Shown: piece after piece, positions 33,161-44,483 of the stretch | Layout of the letters: the number at the start of each line of letters is the position of its first letter | Numbering within the stretch: position 1 is the first letter of the stretch | NCBI GenBank assembly: GCA_023375785.1 | Contig: SZWC01001179.1 | Coordinates: forward strand, 3,737-67,736 | Length of the DNA stretch: 64,000 nucleotides | Origin: Penium margaritaceum | Lineage: Eukaryota; Streptophyta; Zygnematophyceae; Desmidiales; Peniaceae | Direction: 5' to 3' | Made by a program: the position numbers and the translations under genes | The notes under the pieces: model-generated | Database searches by the model: none | The model's input: only the letters and a program-made list of their open reading frames with translations | Told to the model about the DNA's origin: nothing

Positions 33161-34858
33161 GTGCCAGTAGCACCGCGCCAGCCGCCCGCGAACGCTCCAA
33201 CACCAGGTCGCAGGTACCCTCTTAGGGTGCGTTACAAGCCTGGTGAGCGCGACCATTTTTGGATGCTGCAGAAACCAGAACAGATGAACGTAGCAGTTGC
33301 GGCAGATTCAAATGAGCCAACGTTGTACAAGGAGGCCATGGCTGCACCAGATGCGGCAGATTGGGCGCAAGCCGTGTAGTAGGAGATACAGTCGCAGCTA
33401 AACAACGGCACGTGGGAAGAGACTGAGCGTCCACCTAGACGTAAGGTCATCAAGTGCAAATGGGTGTTCAAGAAGAAGCGGGGAGCAAATGGTAACCTGG
33501 AAAAGTACAAGGCGAGGCTTGTTGCCAAGGGCTACTTGCAGTAGGAGGGCATCAACTACACAGAAACTTTTGCCCCTGTTGCAAAGTTTGCCTCTGTGTG
33601 CACGCTCCTCTCTTATGCAGTAGTTGAAGACTTCGAGGTTCACCATATGGATGTCAAGACGGCATTCTGGAATGGTGACTTGGAGCAAGAGATCTACATG
33701 GAGCAACCGGAGGAGTTCGTCATGGATGGCCAAGAGCACCTGGTTTGCAAGCTGCAGAAGTCGCTATACGGCCTCAAGCAAGCGTCGCGTGCTTGGAACC
33801 AGAAGTTGGATGCAACGTTGTAGTGCATGGGATTTGAGCATATTGAGTGTGACTATAGCTTCTATCACTGGCAGCATGGTCATGAGGTGCTCGTCATCAT
33901 CGCCTATGTGGATGACATGCTCCTCTTTTCAAACAGCATGTCTGCACTACAGGAGTTCAAGGAAGCCATGCAGGAGCACTTCTAGATGTCAGATCTTTGG
34001 ACCGCATCATACTTCCTCAGTATCCAGATCACGCGTCACTGCAAATCACGCTCTCTCTCGCTGCAAGAGAGCCGCTACATCAAGGATGTTTTACAACGGT
34101 TTGGCATGGCAGAGACAAAACCCATCGGCACGCCGCTGGCGATGCATCAGCCACTCATGAGCTTCAATGGAGATGCAAATGCAACTGAGCGGCAGAAGTA
34201 TCAAAGCGCCGTCAGCAGCCTCATGTACCTTATGGTGGCAACCAGGCCGGACCTCGCACAGGCTGTTAGCGCTGTGAACCAGCACATGGCAAACACCGGA
34301 CATGAGCACGAGAAGGGAGTGAAGCGGATCTTCCACTACTTTGCTAGAACCATCAACATCGGCACCACCTACAAGAGAAATGACAACAGCATCATCGGCT
34401 ACACAGACGCAGATTGGGCTTCAAATCCTGAGGACTGCAAGTCCATCTCTGGACATGTGTTCCTCATGAATGGTGGGGCCATCAGCTAGTGCAGCAAGCG
34501 GCAGGTGGTCGTGGCCACCTCAAGCATGGAAGCTGAGTACGTCCCTCTCAGCTTTGGAGCCAAGGAAGCATTTTGGCTTCAGCGTCTCATGGCAGAGTTG
34601 AGTGGGAGTGCAGTAGTTCCAGGTCCTATGCGCATCGACAACCAGAGCGCAATTGCACTGGCCAAGAATCCTGAGCACCATGCATGCTCCAAGAACATTG
34701 ACATCGCATATCACTTCATCAGGCATATGGTGCAGGAGGGTGCTATCACGTTGGAGTTTACTCCAACCAGCAAGCAGGTCGCTGATTTCTGCACCAAGCC
34801 AGTGACTCGTGAGAAAGAGCAGTTCTGCATTAAGGTATGTGAACTCTGCCCACTCTGA
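33161..34858 (+). pseudogene. pol: M3 reverse transcriptase and RNase H
   Basis: The RT start follows the linker (RRYPLRVRYKPGERDHFWM). A stretch with two TAG codons (33377, 33380) lies where M2 has CAG CAA. Next come MDVKTAFWNGDLEQEIYMEQPEEF and a TAG at 33821, then AYVDDMLLFSNS. RNase H runs at 33986-34489 (YTDADWASNPEDCKSISGH) and 34505-34858 (SSMEAEYVPLS, IDNQSAIALAKNPEH). A TAG near 34487 stands where M2 has Trp. The frame ends at the family TGA. Confidence 0.88.
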
Positions 34859-34877
34859 CTGCGGCAAAGTGAGAGAT

Positions 34878-35914
34878 AGTTAGCAAAGGAGCCATGTCGC
34901 TCAGTTTCAGGTCCACAGGGGCAAGTTCCAGGAAATTACGAGATGCCTGCTCCAATTGTCAATCAAACTTCTTCATTAGAAAGATGAGGTTGCAAGATGT
35001 CTACGGTCCAAGTTTGAGGTCGATCCAACCGTCTGATTCGGAGTATGAATTTTCAAAGTTTTCGAGGTCATCGACCGCCGATATCCGGGTGACCATGGGC
35101 AATGGCTCCATGCCTTAGCCTGAGAAAAGAAAAAGGCAAGAGATCCAGGGTCAAGACCTGATGGGATAAATATCTAAAAAAGTCCCAGATTCGTAGTTTG
35201 CCTTGTCAGAGTGTGCTGACTAGGAAAAGGTACCTCTCTTTACTTTTTAGTTGAGGTGAGATCCTTGTGTGCTAGCCATGGATACATGGCGATTCTCCAT
35301 GAGATTGTGGGTTATGTAACCTCTATGAGTGTGCCATGAGAGCATTTTCTAGCTCTTTAGGTTGTGTGTCAGTTGTTAGCCTGATTGCTAGGCTGATTTC
35401 CTCCCTTGTGTGAGATTATGGACTCTAGTGTGTGAGCCTTAGCCTCCATGGCTAAGTGGTGTGGCTTGTGAGAGGGATGACTTGCCCAAGCTCTAGCTCT
35501 ATATGTACTCCATCATTTTGAGTGATTGAACAACCATTCTTCAACACAAGTGATGCCCTTCCAATCACACATGCTCGCTGCTCCAAGGCTCCCTCTCTCC
35601 TCCAGATCCAANTTATGTGACCACTAGGAGTGTGCCATGAGAGCACTTTCTAGCTCTCTAGGTCGTGTGTGAGTGGTCAGCCTGATTGCTAGGCTGATTT
35701 CCTCCCTTGTGTGAGATTATGGACTCTAGTGTGTGAGCCTTAGCCTCCATGGCTAAGTGGTGTGGCTTGTGAGAGGGATGACTTGCCCAAGCTCTAGCTC
35801 TATATGTACTCCATCATTTTGAGTGATTGAACAACCATTCTTCAACACAAGTGATGCCCTTCCAATCACACATGCTCGCTGCTCCAAGGCTCCCTCTCTC
35901 CTCCAGATCCAATA
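34878..35914 (+). repeat. M3 3' LTR with single-N junction
   Basis: Begins AGTTAGCAAAGG, a mutated TGTTGGGAAAGG, after the polypurine tract. It reaches GATCCAA at 35611, then one N, then 302 bp that repeat the last 300 bp of the LTR before ending CCAATA and the GCTAC target duplication. The early part of the second copy differs at several positions; the later part is identical. The true LTR is probably about 738 bp. Confidence 0.8.
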
Positions 35915-35919
35915 GCTAC

Positions 35920-37903
35920 GACATGGCAAGGAAGGCGTATCGCCTCTACAAGAGGGATACAAGCCATGGCATCATCTCATGAGATTTCGTCTTCAACGAG
36001 AGCAACATCATTCGCACCAACAATATCTGTGAAGAGGGAGCAAAAGCAGCAGCTGATGAGGCAGTGGGAGCAAATATCCTTCCTGATCCACCTTCTCCTG
36101 ATCCATCCTCCACTGTGAAAATGGGAGAACCAGTCTACTCTCCCATGTCTGATGCAGCAGATACAACGGCCTCATCGGCAGAAGCAGAGGAAGAAGATGC
36201 ACCACCATCAGCAGGAGCAGTTGTGCCACCAGCACCGCGTCAACCGCCTGCTAACGCTCCAGCACCAGGTCGGACGTACCCTCTCAGGGTGCGCTACAGG
36301 CGTGGTGAGCGCGGGCATTCTAGGATGCTCCAAAAACCAGACCAGATGAACGTCGCAATTGCTGCAAACTCTCCTGAGCCGGCGTCGTACAAGGAGGCCA
36401 TGGCGTCACGAGATGCGCTAGATTGGATGCACGTAGTGTAGCAAGAGATGCAATTGCACCTCGACAACGGTACCTGGGAGCGGACTAAGCGTCCACCTGG
36501 ACGTAAGGTGATCAAATGCAAGTGGGTGTTCAAGAAGAAGCGGGGAGCAGATGGCAACCTCGAAAAGCACAAGGCAAGGCTGGTCACCAAGGGCTACTCA
36601 CAGCAGGAAGGCATCAACTACACAGAAACCTTTGCCGCTGTTGCAAAGTTTGCCTTTGTGCGTACACTCCTTTCCTATGCAGCAGGAGAGAACTTTGAGG
36701 TCCACGACATGGACGTCAAGACGGCGTTCCTGAACGGTGACCTGAACGAGCAGATGTACATGGAGTAGCCGGAGGGGTTCATCATGGATGGCCAGAAGTC
36801 GCTATACGGCCTCAAGCAAGCGTCGCGTGCATGGAACCAGAAGTTGGATGCGGTGTCATAGTGCATGGAGTTTGAGCGCAGTGAGTGTGACTACAGCGTC
36901 TATCGCTGGTAGCATGGTCATGAGGTGCTCATCGTCATCGTGTATGTGGATGACATACTCCTCCGTTCAAATAGCATGTATGTACTGCAAAAGTTCAAGG
37001 AGGCCATGCAAGAGCGCTTCCAGATGTCCGATCTTGGGGAGGCATCATACTTCCTTGGTATTTAGATCACGCGTGACTGAAAAATCACGCTCTCTCTCCC
37101 TGCAGAAGAGCCACTTCATCAAGGATGTCTTGAAGCGGTTCGGCATGGCAGAGGCAAAACCCATCGGCATGCCGCTCGAGATATGGCAACATCTCGTGAG
37201 CTTCAATGGAGAAGCAAATGTAGCTGAGCGTGAGCGGCAGAAGTACCAGAGCGTCGTCGGCAGCCTCATATAGCTGATGGTTGTGACCAAGCAGGACCTC
37301 GCACAGGGTGTTAACGCTGTGAGCCAGTACATGGCAAACCCCGGACCTGATTACCAGAAGGAAGTGAAGCGGATCTTCCGCTACCTTGCTAGAACCATCA
37401 ACATTGACATCACGTACAACGACAATGACAATAGCATCATCAGCTACACAGATGTAGATTGGACTTCAAACCCTCGGGGCTGTAAGTCCATCTCTAGACA
37501 TGTGTTCCTCATGAATGGTGGGGCCATCAGCGTGTGTAGCAAGCGGTAGGTGGTCGTGGCCACTTCAAGCACGGAAGCTGAGTACGTCTCTCTGAGCTTT
37601 GGAGCCAAGGAAGCAGTTTGGCTTCAACGTCTCATGGTAGACATGAGGGGGAATGCAGCAGTTCAAGTTCCTCTGCGCGTCGACAACCAGAGCGCAATCG
37701 CACTCGCCAAGAATCCTGAGCACCATGCATGCACCAAGCCCATTGACATCGCATATCACTTCATTAGGCACATGGTTCAGGAGGGTGCTATCAAGATGGA
37801 GTTTACTCCATTCAGCAAGTAGGTCGCTGATTTCTGCACCAAGCCAGTGACCCATGAGAAGTAGCAGTTTTGCATGAAGGCATGCGGACTCAGCCCACTC
37901 TGA
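35920..37903 (+). pseudogene. pol: M1 integrase end, RT and RNase H
   Basis: Continuation of M1 after M3: MARKAYRLYKRDT, the linker (SPMSDAADTTASSAEAEEEDAPP), RT fingers RPPGRKVIKCKWVFKKKRGADGN, MDVKTAFLNGDLNEQMYME, VYVDDILLRSNS and RNase H (YTDVDWTSNPRGCKSIS, SSTEAEYVSLS, VDNQSAIALAKNPEH). TAG stands at glutamine sites 36439, 36766, 36859, 36910, 37063, 37547, 37820 and 37862. There is also a Tyr-to-TAG near 37271 and a small indel near 37080. It ends at the shared TGA. Confidence 0.9.
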
Positions 37904-37920
37904 CTAGCAAAGTGGAAGAT

Positions 37921-38658
37921 TGTTGAAAAAGGAGCCATCCGGCTTAGTTTCAAGTCCACAAGAGCAAGTTCCAGAAACGTACTAGATGCCTGCTCCGATT
38001 GTCAATCGAACTTCTTCATTAGAAAGATCAGGTGGAAAAATGTCTACGGTCCAAGTTTGAGGCCGATCCAACGGTCAGATTGGTAGATATGAATTTTCAA
38101 AGTTTTCAGGGTCATCGACCGCGGATATCCAAGTGACCATGGACGATGGCTCCATGCCTTAGCCTAAGAAAAGAAAAAGGCAAGAGATCCAGGGTCAAGA
38201 CCTGATGGGAGAAATATCCAAAAAGGTCCTAGATTCATGGGTTGCCTTGTCAGAGTGAGCTCACTAGGAAAAAGATACCTCTCCTTACTTTGTTGATGAG
38301 ATGAGATCCTTGTGTACTAGCCATGGACACATGGCAATTCTCCATAGGATTGTGGGCTATGTGACCACTAGGAGTGTGCCATGAGAGCATTTTCTAGCTC
38401 TCTAGGTCGTGTGTGAGTGGTCAGCCTAATTGCTAGGCTGATTTCCTCCCTTGTGTGAGATTATGGAGTCTAGTGTATAAGCCTTAGCCTCCATGGCTAA
38501 GTGGTGTTGCTTGTGAGAGGGCTGACTTGCCCAAGCTCCAGCTCTATATGTACTCCATCATTTTGAGTGATTCCATAACTATTCTTCAGCACAAGTGATG
38601 CCCTTCCTGTCCCACATGCTCGCTAATCCAAGGCTCCCTCTCTCCTCCAGTGCCAACA
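37921..38658 (+). repeat. M1 3' LTR
   Basis: TGTTGAAAAAGGAGCC to GTGCCAACA, preceded by the polypurine tract and followed by the TGCCA target duplication at 38659-38663. Confidence 0.93.
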
Positions 38659-38778
38659 TGCCATACCATACCATATGATAGCATATGATTACACATCATA
38701 CTATACCATACAATGCCAAACTATACCATACTGTACCCTACTAGATATAGTATACCATATCATACCATGCCATACCAT
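38659..38778 (+). repeat. CCATA array, segment 5
   Basis: A 120-bp array segment between the two M blocks. It carries the landmark run CATATGATTACAC, CAATGCCAAACTATACC and CTAGATATAGTATACC, in the same order as at 62828-62900. Confidence 0.94.
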
Positions 38779-39514
38779 TATTGGGAAAGGAGCCATCCGG
38801 CTCAGTTTCAGGTCCACAGGAGTAAGTTCCAGGAAAGTACCAGATGCCTGCTCTGATCGTCAATCCCACTTTCCCATTGGAAATATCAGGTGGCCAAATG
38901 TCTAAGGTCCAAGTTTGAGGCAGATCCAACAGTCGGATAAGGAGATATGAATTTTCGTTGTTTTCGGGGTCATCGGCCGCGGATATCCGGGTGACCATGG
39001 GCGATGGCTCCATGCCTTAGCCTTAGAAAAGAAAAAGGCAAGAGATCCAGGGTCAAGACGTGATGGGAGAAATATCCAAAAAGGTCCTAGATTCTTGGAT
39101 TGCCTTGTCAGAGTATGCCGACTAGGATAAAGGTACCTCTCCTTACTTTTTAGGTGATGTGAGATCCTTGTGTGCTAGCCATGGACACATGGCAATTCTC
39201 CATGGGTTTGTGGGTTATGTGACCACTAGGAGTGTGCCATGAGAGCATTCTCTAGCTCTCTAGGTCGTGTGTGAGTGGTCAGCCTGATTGCTAGGCTGAT
39301 TTCCTCCCTTGTGTGAGATTATGGACTGTATTGTGTAAGCCTTAGCCTCCATGGCTAAGTGGTGTAGCTTGTGAGAGGGCTGACTTGCCCAAGCTCTAGC
39401 TCTATATGTACTCCATCATTTTGAGTGATTCAACAAGCATTCTTTAGCACAAGTGATGCCCTTCTAGTCCCACATGCTCATTGCTCTAAGGCTCACTCCC
39501 CTCCAGATCCAATA
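38779..39514 (+). repeat. M4 5' LTR
   Basis: TATTGGGAAAGG (TG changed to TA) to GATCCAATA, directly followed by the primer site. Confidence 0.92.
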
Positions 39515-39516
39515 TT

Positions 39517-40161
39517 TGGTATCAGAGCCAAGTTCTGCCACTTTCAACCAGCACAGGCCAACACTTTGAGAGTGACCGGTTGGGGTCAAACCTTCACTTA
39601 ATTTAAAATTCAACTACGGTATTTTCAAGTTAAAAAGACAAGCTTTCCAACGAGCCCAAGATCGCGACAATCCAACGGCCGCATTGAGAGTTCTGCTCAA
39701 AATGAGGTCGGCCAGGGCTACAAACTTCTCTATGAGTAAGATTGTCGCCTTGTGATGACCATAACTCTCTCGTTTCTTTGTCAAATTCAAAACGTGGCAC
39801 ATGCGAATTGTATAATTTTTCCTATGCTTTCTATTTGTGCAAAAATATTTGCATTCCATCGATTTGTTTTGGAGAAACGCCGTTTACAAGCTGGCTGGTC
39901 TGAGTTGGCGTTGGAGCAGAAGCATACCATGTTTTCAAGATGGCATATCTTTCAAAATCCCCTTACGATGACCCTGTTTCATGGGTCGATCTGAAAGGTT
40001 TTGAGCTGAGTTCTCCAGTTGTGGGCTCAATCTTTCCAAATGCCTAGTCTGCTGGCATCTACAGTCCATTTTCTGTCACACAGATTTCTGGTAGAAGCAG
40101 GAGCAGAAGCAGGGGTAGCGCCGCCATCCAAGGGCAGCGCTGAGCATCACCAAGGCTCAAA
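39517..40161 (+). other. M4 primer-binding site and leader
   Basis: TGGTATCAGAGCC at 39517-39529, then the 630-bp family leader without a conserved frame. Confidence 0.88.
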
Positions 40162-41022
40162 ATGGCAGCAGCTGGCGTTGTAACAGCAGCCCAGCCTTTG
40201 GAGAGGCTGAAGGGACGTGCCAACTTCACGTTTTGGAAGATCCGTACCCGCCTCCTTTTGGAGGAGAGGGGCTTGTGGGAGGTGGTGAGCGGTGACGAGC
40301 CGGCTCCAGTTCCACAGGCAAAAGGCATCATCGCAGCACAGGTGATGGTGGGGAATACGTTGCAAAAGGGTGCAGCTGATGCGGGTTCTTCTGCAGCTGT
40401 ACCAGCGGCGTACGAGGAGTAGAAGAAGAAGGACAGGCAGGCCTACAGGTTGCTTGTCAACACCATCTCCAACCCGCATCTTCAGTACGTGAGTGACAAG
40501 GCTACTGCAAAGGAGGGGTGGGACACGTTGTGCAAGAAGTATGAGAGCAAGGATCCTGCATTCCTCATGCTTTTGGAGGAGAAGATGATGGCGTTGAAAA
40601 TGCAGGGTGGCAAAGGGATGGATGCGTACTTGAACAGGGCAATGGAGCTAGCGAAGCAGCTGAAAGCGGCCTGCAATCCTCTCAAAGACACGTGTTTCGT
40701 CCTCCTCTTGCTGAGGGGACTCCCAACGAGCTATGATACGGTGCGAGGGACATTGGAGTGCCAGCCGACTCTCGACCTCGACTTCATCTGCACGCACCTG
40801 GTACAAGTTGAACTGTGTCGCAATGCAGCAAAGCGCAATGGCGGCAGCAGTAGCAGTGAAGCAGCTTTCATGACCATGGACTCACGCAACCAACAGCAGC
40901 AGCAGTCCGGGCAGCAGAAAGGCAAGAAGAAGGGCAAGTGCCACTGTTGCCAAAAAGAGGGGCACTACAAGAAAGAGTGCTTCAAGTTCAAGAGGGACCA
41001 CAAGGAGCAGCAGCAGCAGTAG
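40162..41022 (+). pseudogene. gag: M4 gag, one internal stop
   Basis: From the family ATG the frame runs 287 codons with a single TAG at 40420, where M2 has Trp (EEWKKK). It contains NFTFWKIRTRLLLEERGLW, GWDTLCKKYE, RGLPTSYDTVR and the knuckle CHCCQKEGHYKKEC, and ends at TAG before CAA AAG CAG. The same Trp-to-TAG change and the same unusual AACNPLKDT and MTMDSRNQQ residues are in M5, so the two are sister copies. Confidence 0.88.
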
Positions 41023-42753
41023 CAAAAGCAGCAATCTCCTTAGCAACAGCAGCAGCAGTCACAACAACGTCAGCAGCAGTAGTAGCAGTAGCAAAACCAG
41101 ACTAGCGTGCGCCATTTTCGCAACACGAACGTCGCCAAGGAGGTCCGCGACCGCCTCTTCATGGCGAAATCTGACATGTTGCAGAAGGAAAAGGCGGATC
41201 TGGCATGGTACAAGGACTCGGGGTGTACCAAGAGTCTGACGCACCACGAGGTGTGGTTCACGCAGCTGCTCTCCATTCCCTCTCGTCCGATTGCTTTGGG
41301 AGATGATCGGGTGGTGTAAGCTAAGGGGATTGGGATTGTGGAGATGTGGTTGGAGACCCCGCGTGGCATTGAAGTGGGAGTTTTCCATGGCGTGCTGTAT
41401 GTACCTGATGCTGCATTCAACCTCCTCTCAGTCTCTTCTCTTACAAACACAGGACTGCGCGTCGTCTTGGATGATGACTATGGCTACATCCTCAACAAGG
41501 ATACAGGAGAGGAGTTGGCCAGGTCGGTGAAAGACGGCGACATATACTGCCTGCTGGGGGCGACCAAGATCCCGCGTGAGCAGAGTCTTGCAGCAGTGGT
41601 GCAGGCGATAGATGGCGAGATCTGGCATGCGCGCTACGGCCACATTGGCATGCGCGCCTTGCAGCAGCTTCAAGCAAAGCAGATGGTGCGTGACCTACCT
41701 ACCATCTTTAACTTTGAACAGTAGTTGTTCATCGGTTGTTTGGAGGGGAAGCAGCACCACGAGGCGTTCTCTGGAGCAGGGGAGCGTGTAAAAGAGGTGT
41801 TGGAGCTAGTCCATACGGACTTGTGCGGACAGATGCAGACCCAAAGCTTTGGAGGCTCTAGGTATCTTGTCACCTTCATTGATGATTTCAGCCGTTACAG
41901 TGCTGTGTACTTCCTTTCCTCCGAGGACCAGTGCTTTGACATATTCAAGGAATTCAAGGCCATGGTAGAGAACCAGACTGGCAACAAGATCAAGGCGCTG
42001 CACAGCGATCACGGTAGAGAATACCTAAGCAAGGAGTTCCAGTACTACCTCGCAGCAGCTGGCATCAAGGCGCAACGTACCGCGCTGTACTCGGCGCAGC
42101 AGAACGGGGTAGCATAACGCACCAACCGTACCATTGTGGAGTGGGCACGCTCCATGCTGCACGCGGCCTGGGTGACCTGCAACTTCTGGGCTGAAGCCGT
42201 GAGCACTGCGGTCTACATCAAGAACCGTAGTCCAACCAAGGCCCAGGAGCATATGACGTCGTACGAGGCGTGGTTCGGAAAGAAGCCGAGCGTGGGTCAT
42301 CTTCGCGCGTTTGGCAGCTTGGCGCACATGCACGTGCCAAAGGAGAATCGGCAAAAGTGGGACGCGAAGAGCGCGCAGATCCTGATGATAGGCTACGACG
42401 TGGCAAGCAAGGCATACCGCCTCTACGAGAGGGATACAGGCCACGTCATCATCTCTAGGGATGTCGTCTTCAACGAGAGCAACGTCATCGGCACCAACAT
42501 TGTGTGTGAAGAGGTAGCAGATCCAGCAAATGACGAGACAGAGGGAGGAGAAATCCATCCTGACCCAGTCTCTCCCAATCCTTCCTCTACTGTGACACTG
42601 GGAGAATCACTTTACTCTCCCATGTCTGATGTAGCAGATACAACAGCCTCATCGGCAAAAACAGAGGAGGGAGATGGAGCACTACAAGCAGAACTAGTTG
42701 TGCCAGCAGCACCGCGTCAGCCGCTTCCTAACGCTCCAGCACCAGGTCGAAGG
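41023..42753 (+). pseudogene. pol: M4 protease and integrase, truncated before RT
   Basis: Protease KDSGCTKSLT; pre-integrase NLLSVSSLTNTGL; HARYGHIGMRAL; core HTDLCGQM and LHSDHGREYLSKEF (Gly-Arg in place of Gly-Gly). The third-motif Glu codon is TAA (NGVA stop RTNRTI). Other stops are at 41317 (TAA for Tyr) and 41722 (TAG for Gln). The C-terminal part from 42136 is open through KPSVGHLRAFGSLAHMHV to the linker LPNAPAPGRR. There a new LTR begins, so RT and RNase H are absent. Confidence 0.88.
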
Positions 42754-43222
42754 TGTTGGGAAAGGAGCCATCCGGCTCAGTTTCAGGTCCATAGGAGCAA
42801 GTTCCAGGAAAGCACTAGGTGCCTGCTCTGATTGTCAATCCGACTTCAGCATTGGAAAGATCTGGTGGCAAAATGTCTACGGTCAAAGTTTGAGGCCGAT
42901 CCAACGGTCAGATTGGGAGATATGAATTTTCGAAGTTTCAGGGGTCATGGACCGTCGATGTCTGGGTGGGCATGGGTGATGGCTCCATGCCTAAGCCTGA
43001 GAAAATAAAAAGGCAAGATATCCAGGGTCAAGACCTGATGGGAGAAATATCCAAAAAGGTCCTTGGTCTTAGGATTGCCTTGTCAGAGTGTGCTGACTAG
43101 GATAAAGGTACCTCTCCTTACTTTTTAGGTGAGGTGAGATCCTTGTGTGCTAGCCATGGACACATGGCGATTCTCCATGGGTTTGTGGGTTATGTGACCA
43201 CTAGGAGTGTGCCATGAGAGCA
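42754..43222 (+). repeat. M-family LTR, 5' part, ends at gap
   Basis: TGTTGGGAAAGGAGCC through GTGCCATGAGAGCA, then the N run. It starts immediately after GAAGG of the M4 linker. Confidence 0.9.
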
Positions 43223-43365
43223 NNNNNNNNNNNNNNNNNNNNNNNNNNNNNNNNNNNNNNNNNNNNNNNNNNNNNNNNNNNNNNNNNNNNNNNNNNNNNN
43301 NNNNNNNNNNNNNNNNNNNNNNNNNNNNNNNNNNNNNNNNNNNNNNNNNNNNNNNNNNNNNNNNN
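43223..43365. other. Assembly gap of 143 N
   Basis: N run between two LTR pieces. The piece after the gap restarts about 200 bp upstream, in LTR coordinates, of where the piece before it ends. The gap therefore hides either a second LTR or an unmerged contig overlap. Confidence 0.99.
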
Positions 43366-43836
43366 TCCAGGGTCAAGACCTGATGGGAGAAATATCCAAA
43401 AAGGTCCTTGGTCTTAGGATTGCCTTGTCAGAGTGTGCTGACTAGGATAAAGGTACCTCTCCTTACTTTTTAGGTGAGGTGAGATCCTTGTGTGCTAGCC
43501 ATGGACACATGGCGATTCTCCATGGGTTTGTGGGTTATGTGACCGCTAGGAGTGTGCCATGAGAGAATTCTCTAGCTCTCTAGGTTGTGTGTGAGTGGTC
43601 AGCCTGATTGCTAGGCTGATTTCCTCCCTTAAGTGATATTATGGACTCTAGTGTGTGAGCCTTAGCCTCCATGGCTAAGTGGTGTAGCTTGTGAGAGGGC
43701 TGACTTGCCCAAGCTCTAGCTCTATATATACTCCATCATTTTGAGTGATTCAGCAACTATTCTTCAGCACAAGTAATGCCCTTCAAGTCCCACATGCTCG
43801 TTGCTCTAAGGCTCACTCTCTCCTCCAGATCCAATA
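43366..43836 (+). repeat. M5 5' LTR, 3' part
   Basis: From TCCAGGGTCAAGACC to GATCCAATA, next to a primer site. Its start is hidden in the gap. Confidence 0.9.
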
Positions 43837-43838
43837 TT

Positions 43839-44483
43839 TGGTATCAGAGCCAAGTTTTGCCACTTGCAGCCAGCACAGGCCGTCGCTTTGAGAGTGACAG
43901 GTTGGGGTCAAACCTTCTTTTAATTTAAAATTCAACTACAAGATTTTCAAGTTAAAAAGACAAGCTTTCCAACGAGCCCAAGATCGCGACAATCCAATGG
44001 TCGGATTGAGAGTTCTGCTTAAAACGAGGTCGGCCAGGGCTACACTCTTCTCTATGAGTAAGACTGTCGCTTTGTGATGACCATAACTCTCTCGTTTCTT
44101 TGTCAAATTCAAAACGTGGAACATGCGAATTGTAGAATTTTTCCTAAGCTTTCTATTTGTGCAAAAATATTTGCATTTCATTGATTCTTTTTGGAGGAAC
44201 GCCGTTTACAAGCTGGCTGGTCTGAGTTGGCGTCGGAGCAGAAGCATACTTTGTTTTCAAGAGGGCATATCTTTCAAAATCCCCTCATGATGACCCTGTT
44301 TCATGGGTCGATCAGGAAGATTTTGAGCTGATTTCTCCAGTTGTGGGCTCGATTTTTCCAAATTCCTAGTCTGCTGGCATCTATAGTCCATTTTCTGTCA
44401 GACAGATTTCTGGCAGAAGCAGGAGCAGAAGCACGGGTAGCGTCGCCATCCAAGGGCAGCGCTGAGCATCACCAAGGCTCAAA
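43839..44483 (+). other. M5 primer-binding site and leader
   Basis: TGGTATCAGAGCC at 43839-43851 followed by the family leader, very similar to that of M4. Confidence 0.88.

Larger units (their letters stand above)
29280..35914 (+). mobile_element. M3, copia retrotransposon nested in M1 integrase
   Basis: Flanked by GCTAC at 29275-29279 and 35915-35919. M1 coding sequence continues exactly across it (ATTGGCTAC to GACATGGCAAG). It has LTRs at both ends, leader, gag, pol and a 3' LTR disturbed by a single N at 35612. The 5' LTR terminus and primer site are replaced by other sequence. Confidence 0.9.
19365..38658 (+). mobile_element. M1 composite: copia element holding two nested copia insertions
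   Basis: M1 consists of a 5' LTR split in two (19365-19575 and 25958-26457), a primer site at 26460, gag and pol to 29279, the rest of pol at 35920-37903, and a 3' LTR at 37921-38658. M2 interrupts the 5' LTR and M3 interrupts the integrase. All three insertions have perfect 5-bp target duplications (TGCCA, ATATC, GCTAC). M1 itself lies in the CCATA array. Confidence 0.92.

Noticed and set aside
35920-37903. Alternative nuclear code with UAG as glutamine as the main explanation of the stops
   Set aside because: Kept only as an alternative. TGA, TAA, Trp-to-TAG and Tyr-to-TAG stops and frameshifts remain even if TAG is read as Gln, so the elements are decayed in any case.
40162-42753. M4 as a functional non-autonomous element family that lost RT
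   Set aside because: The abrupt end at an LTR start that has no polypurine tract, together with the M7 remainder, points to nested insertion and duplication rather than a mobile deletion derivative.
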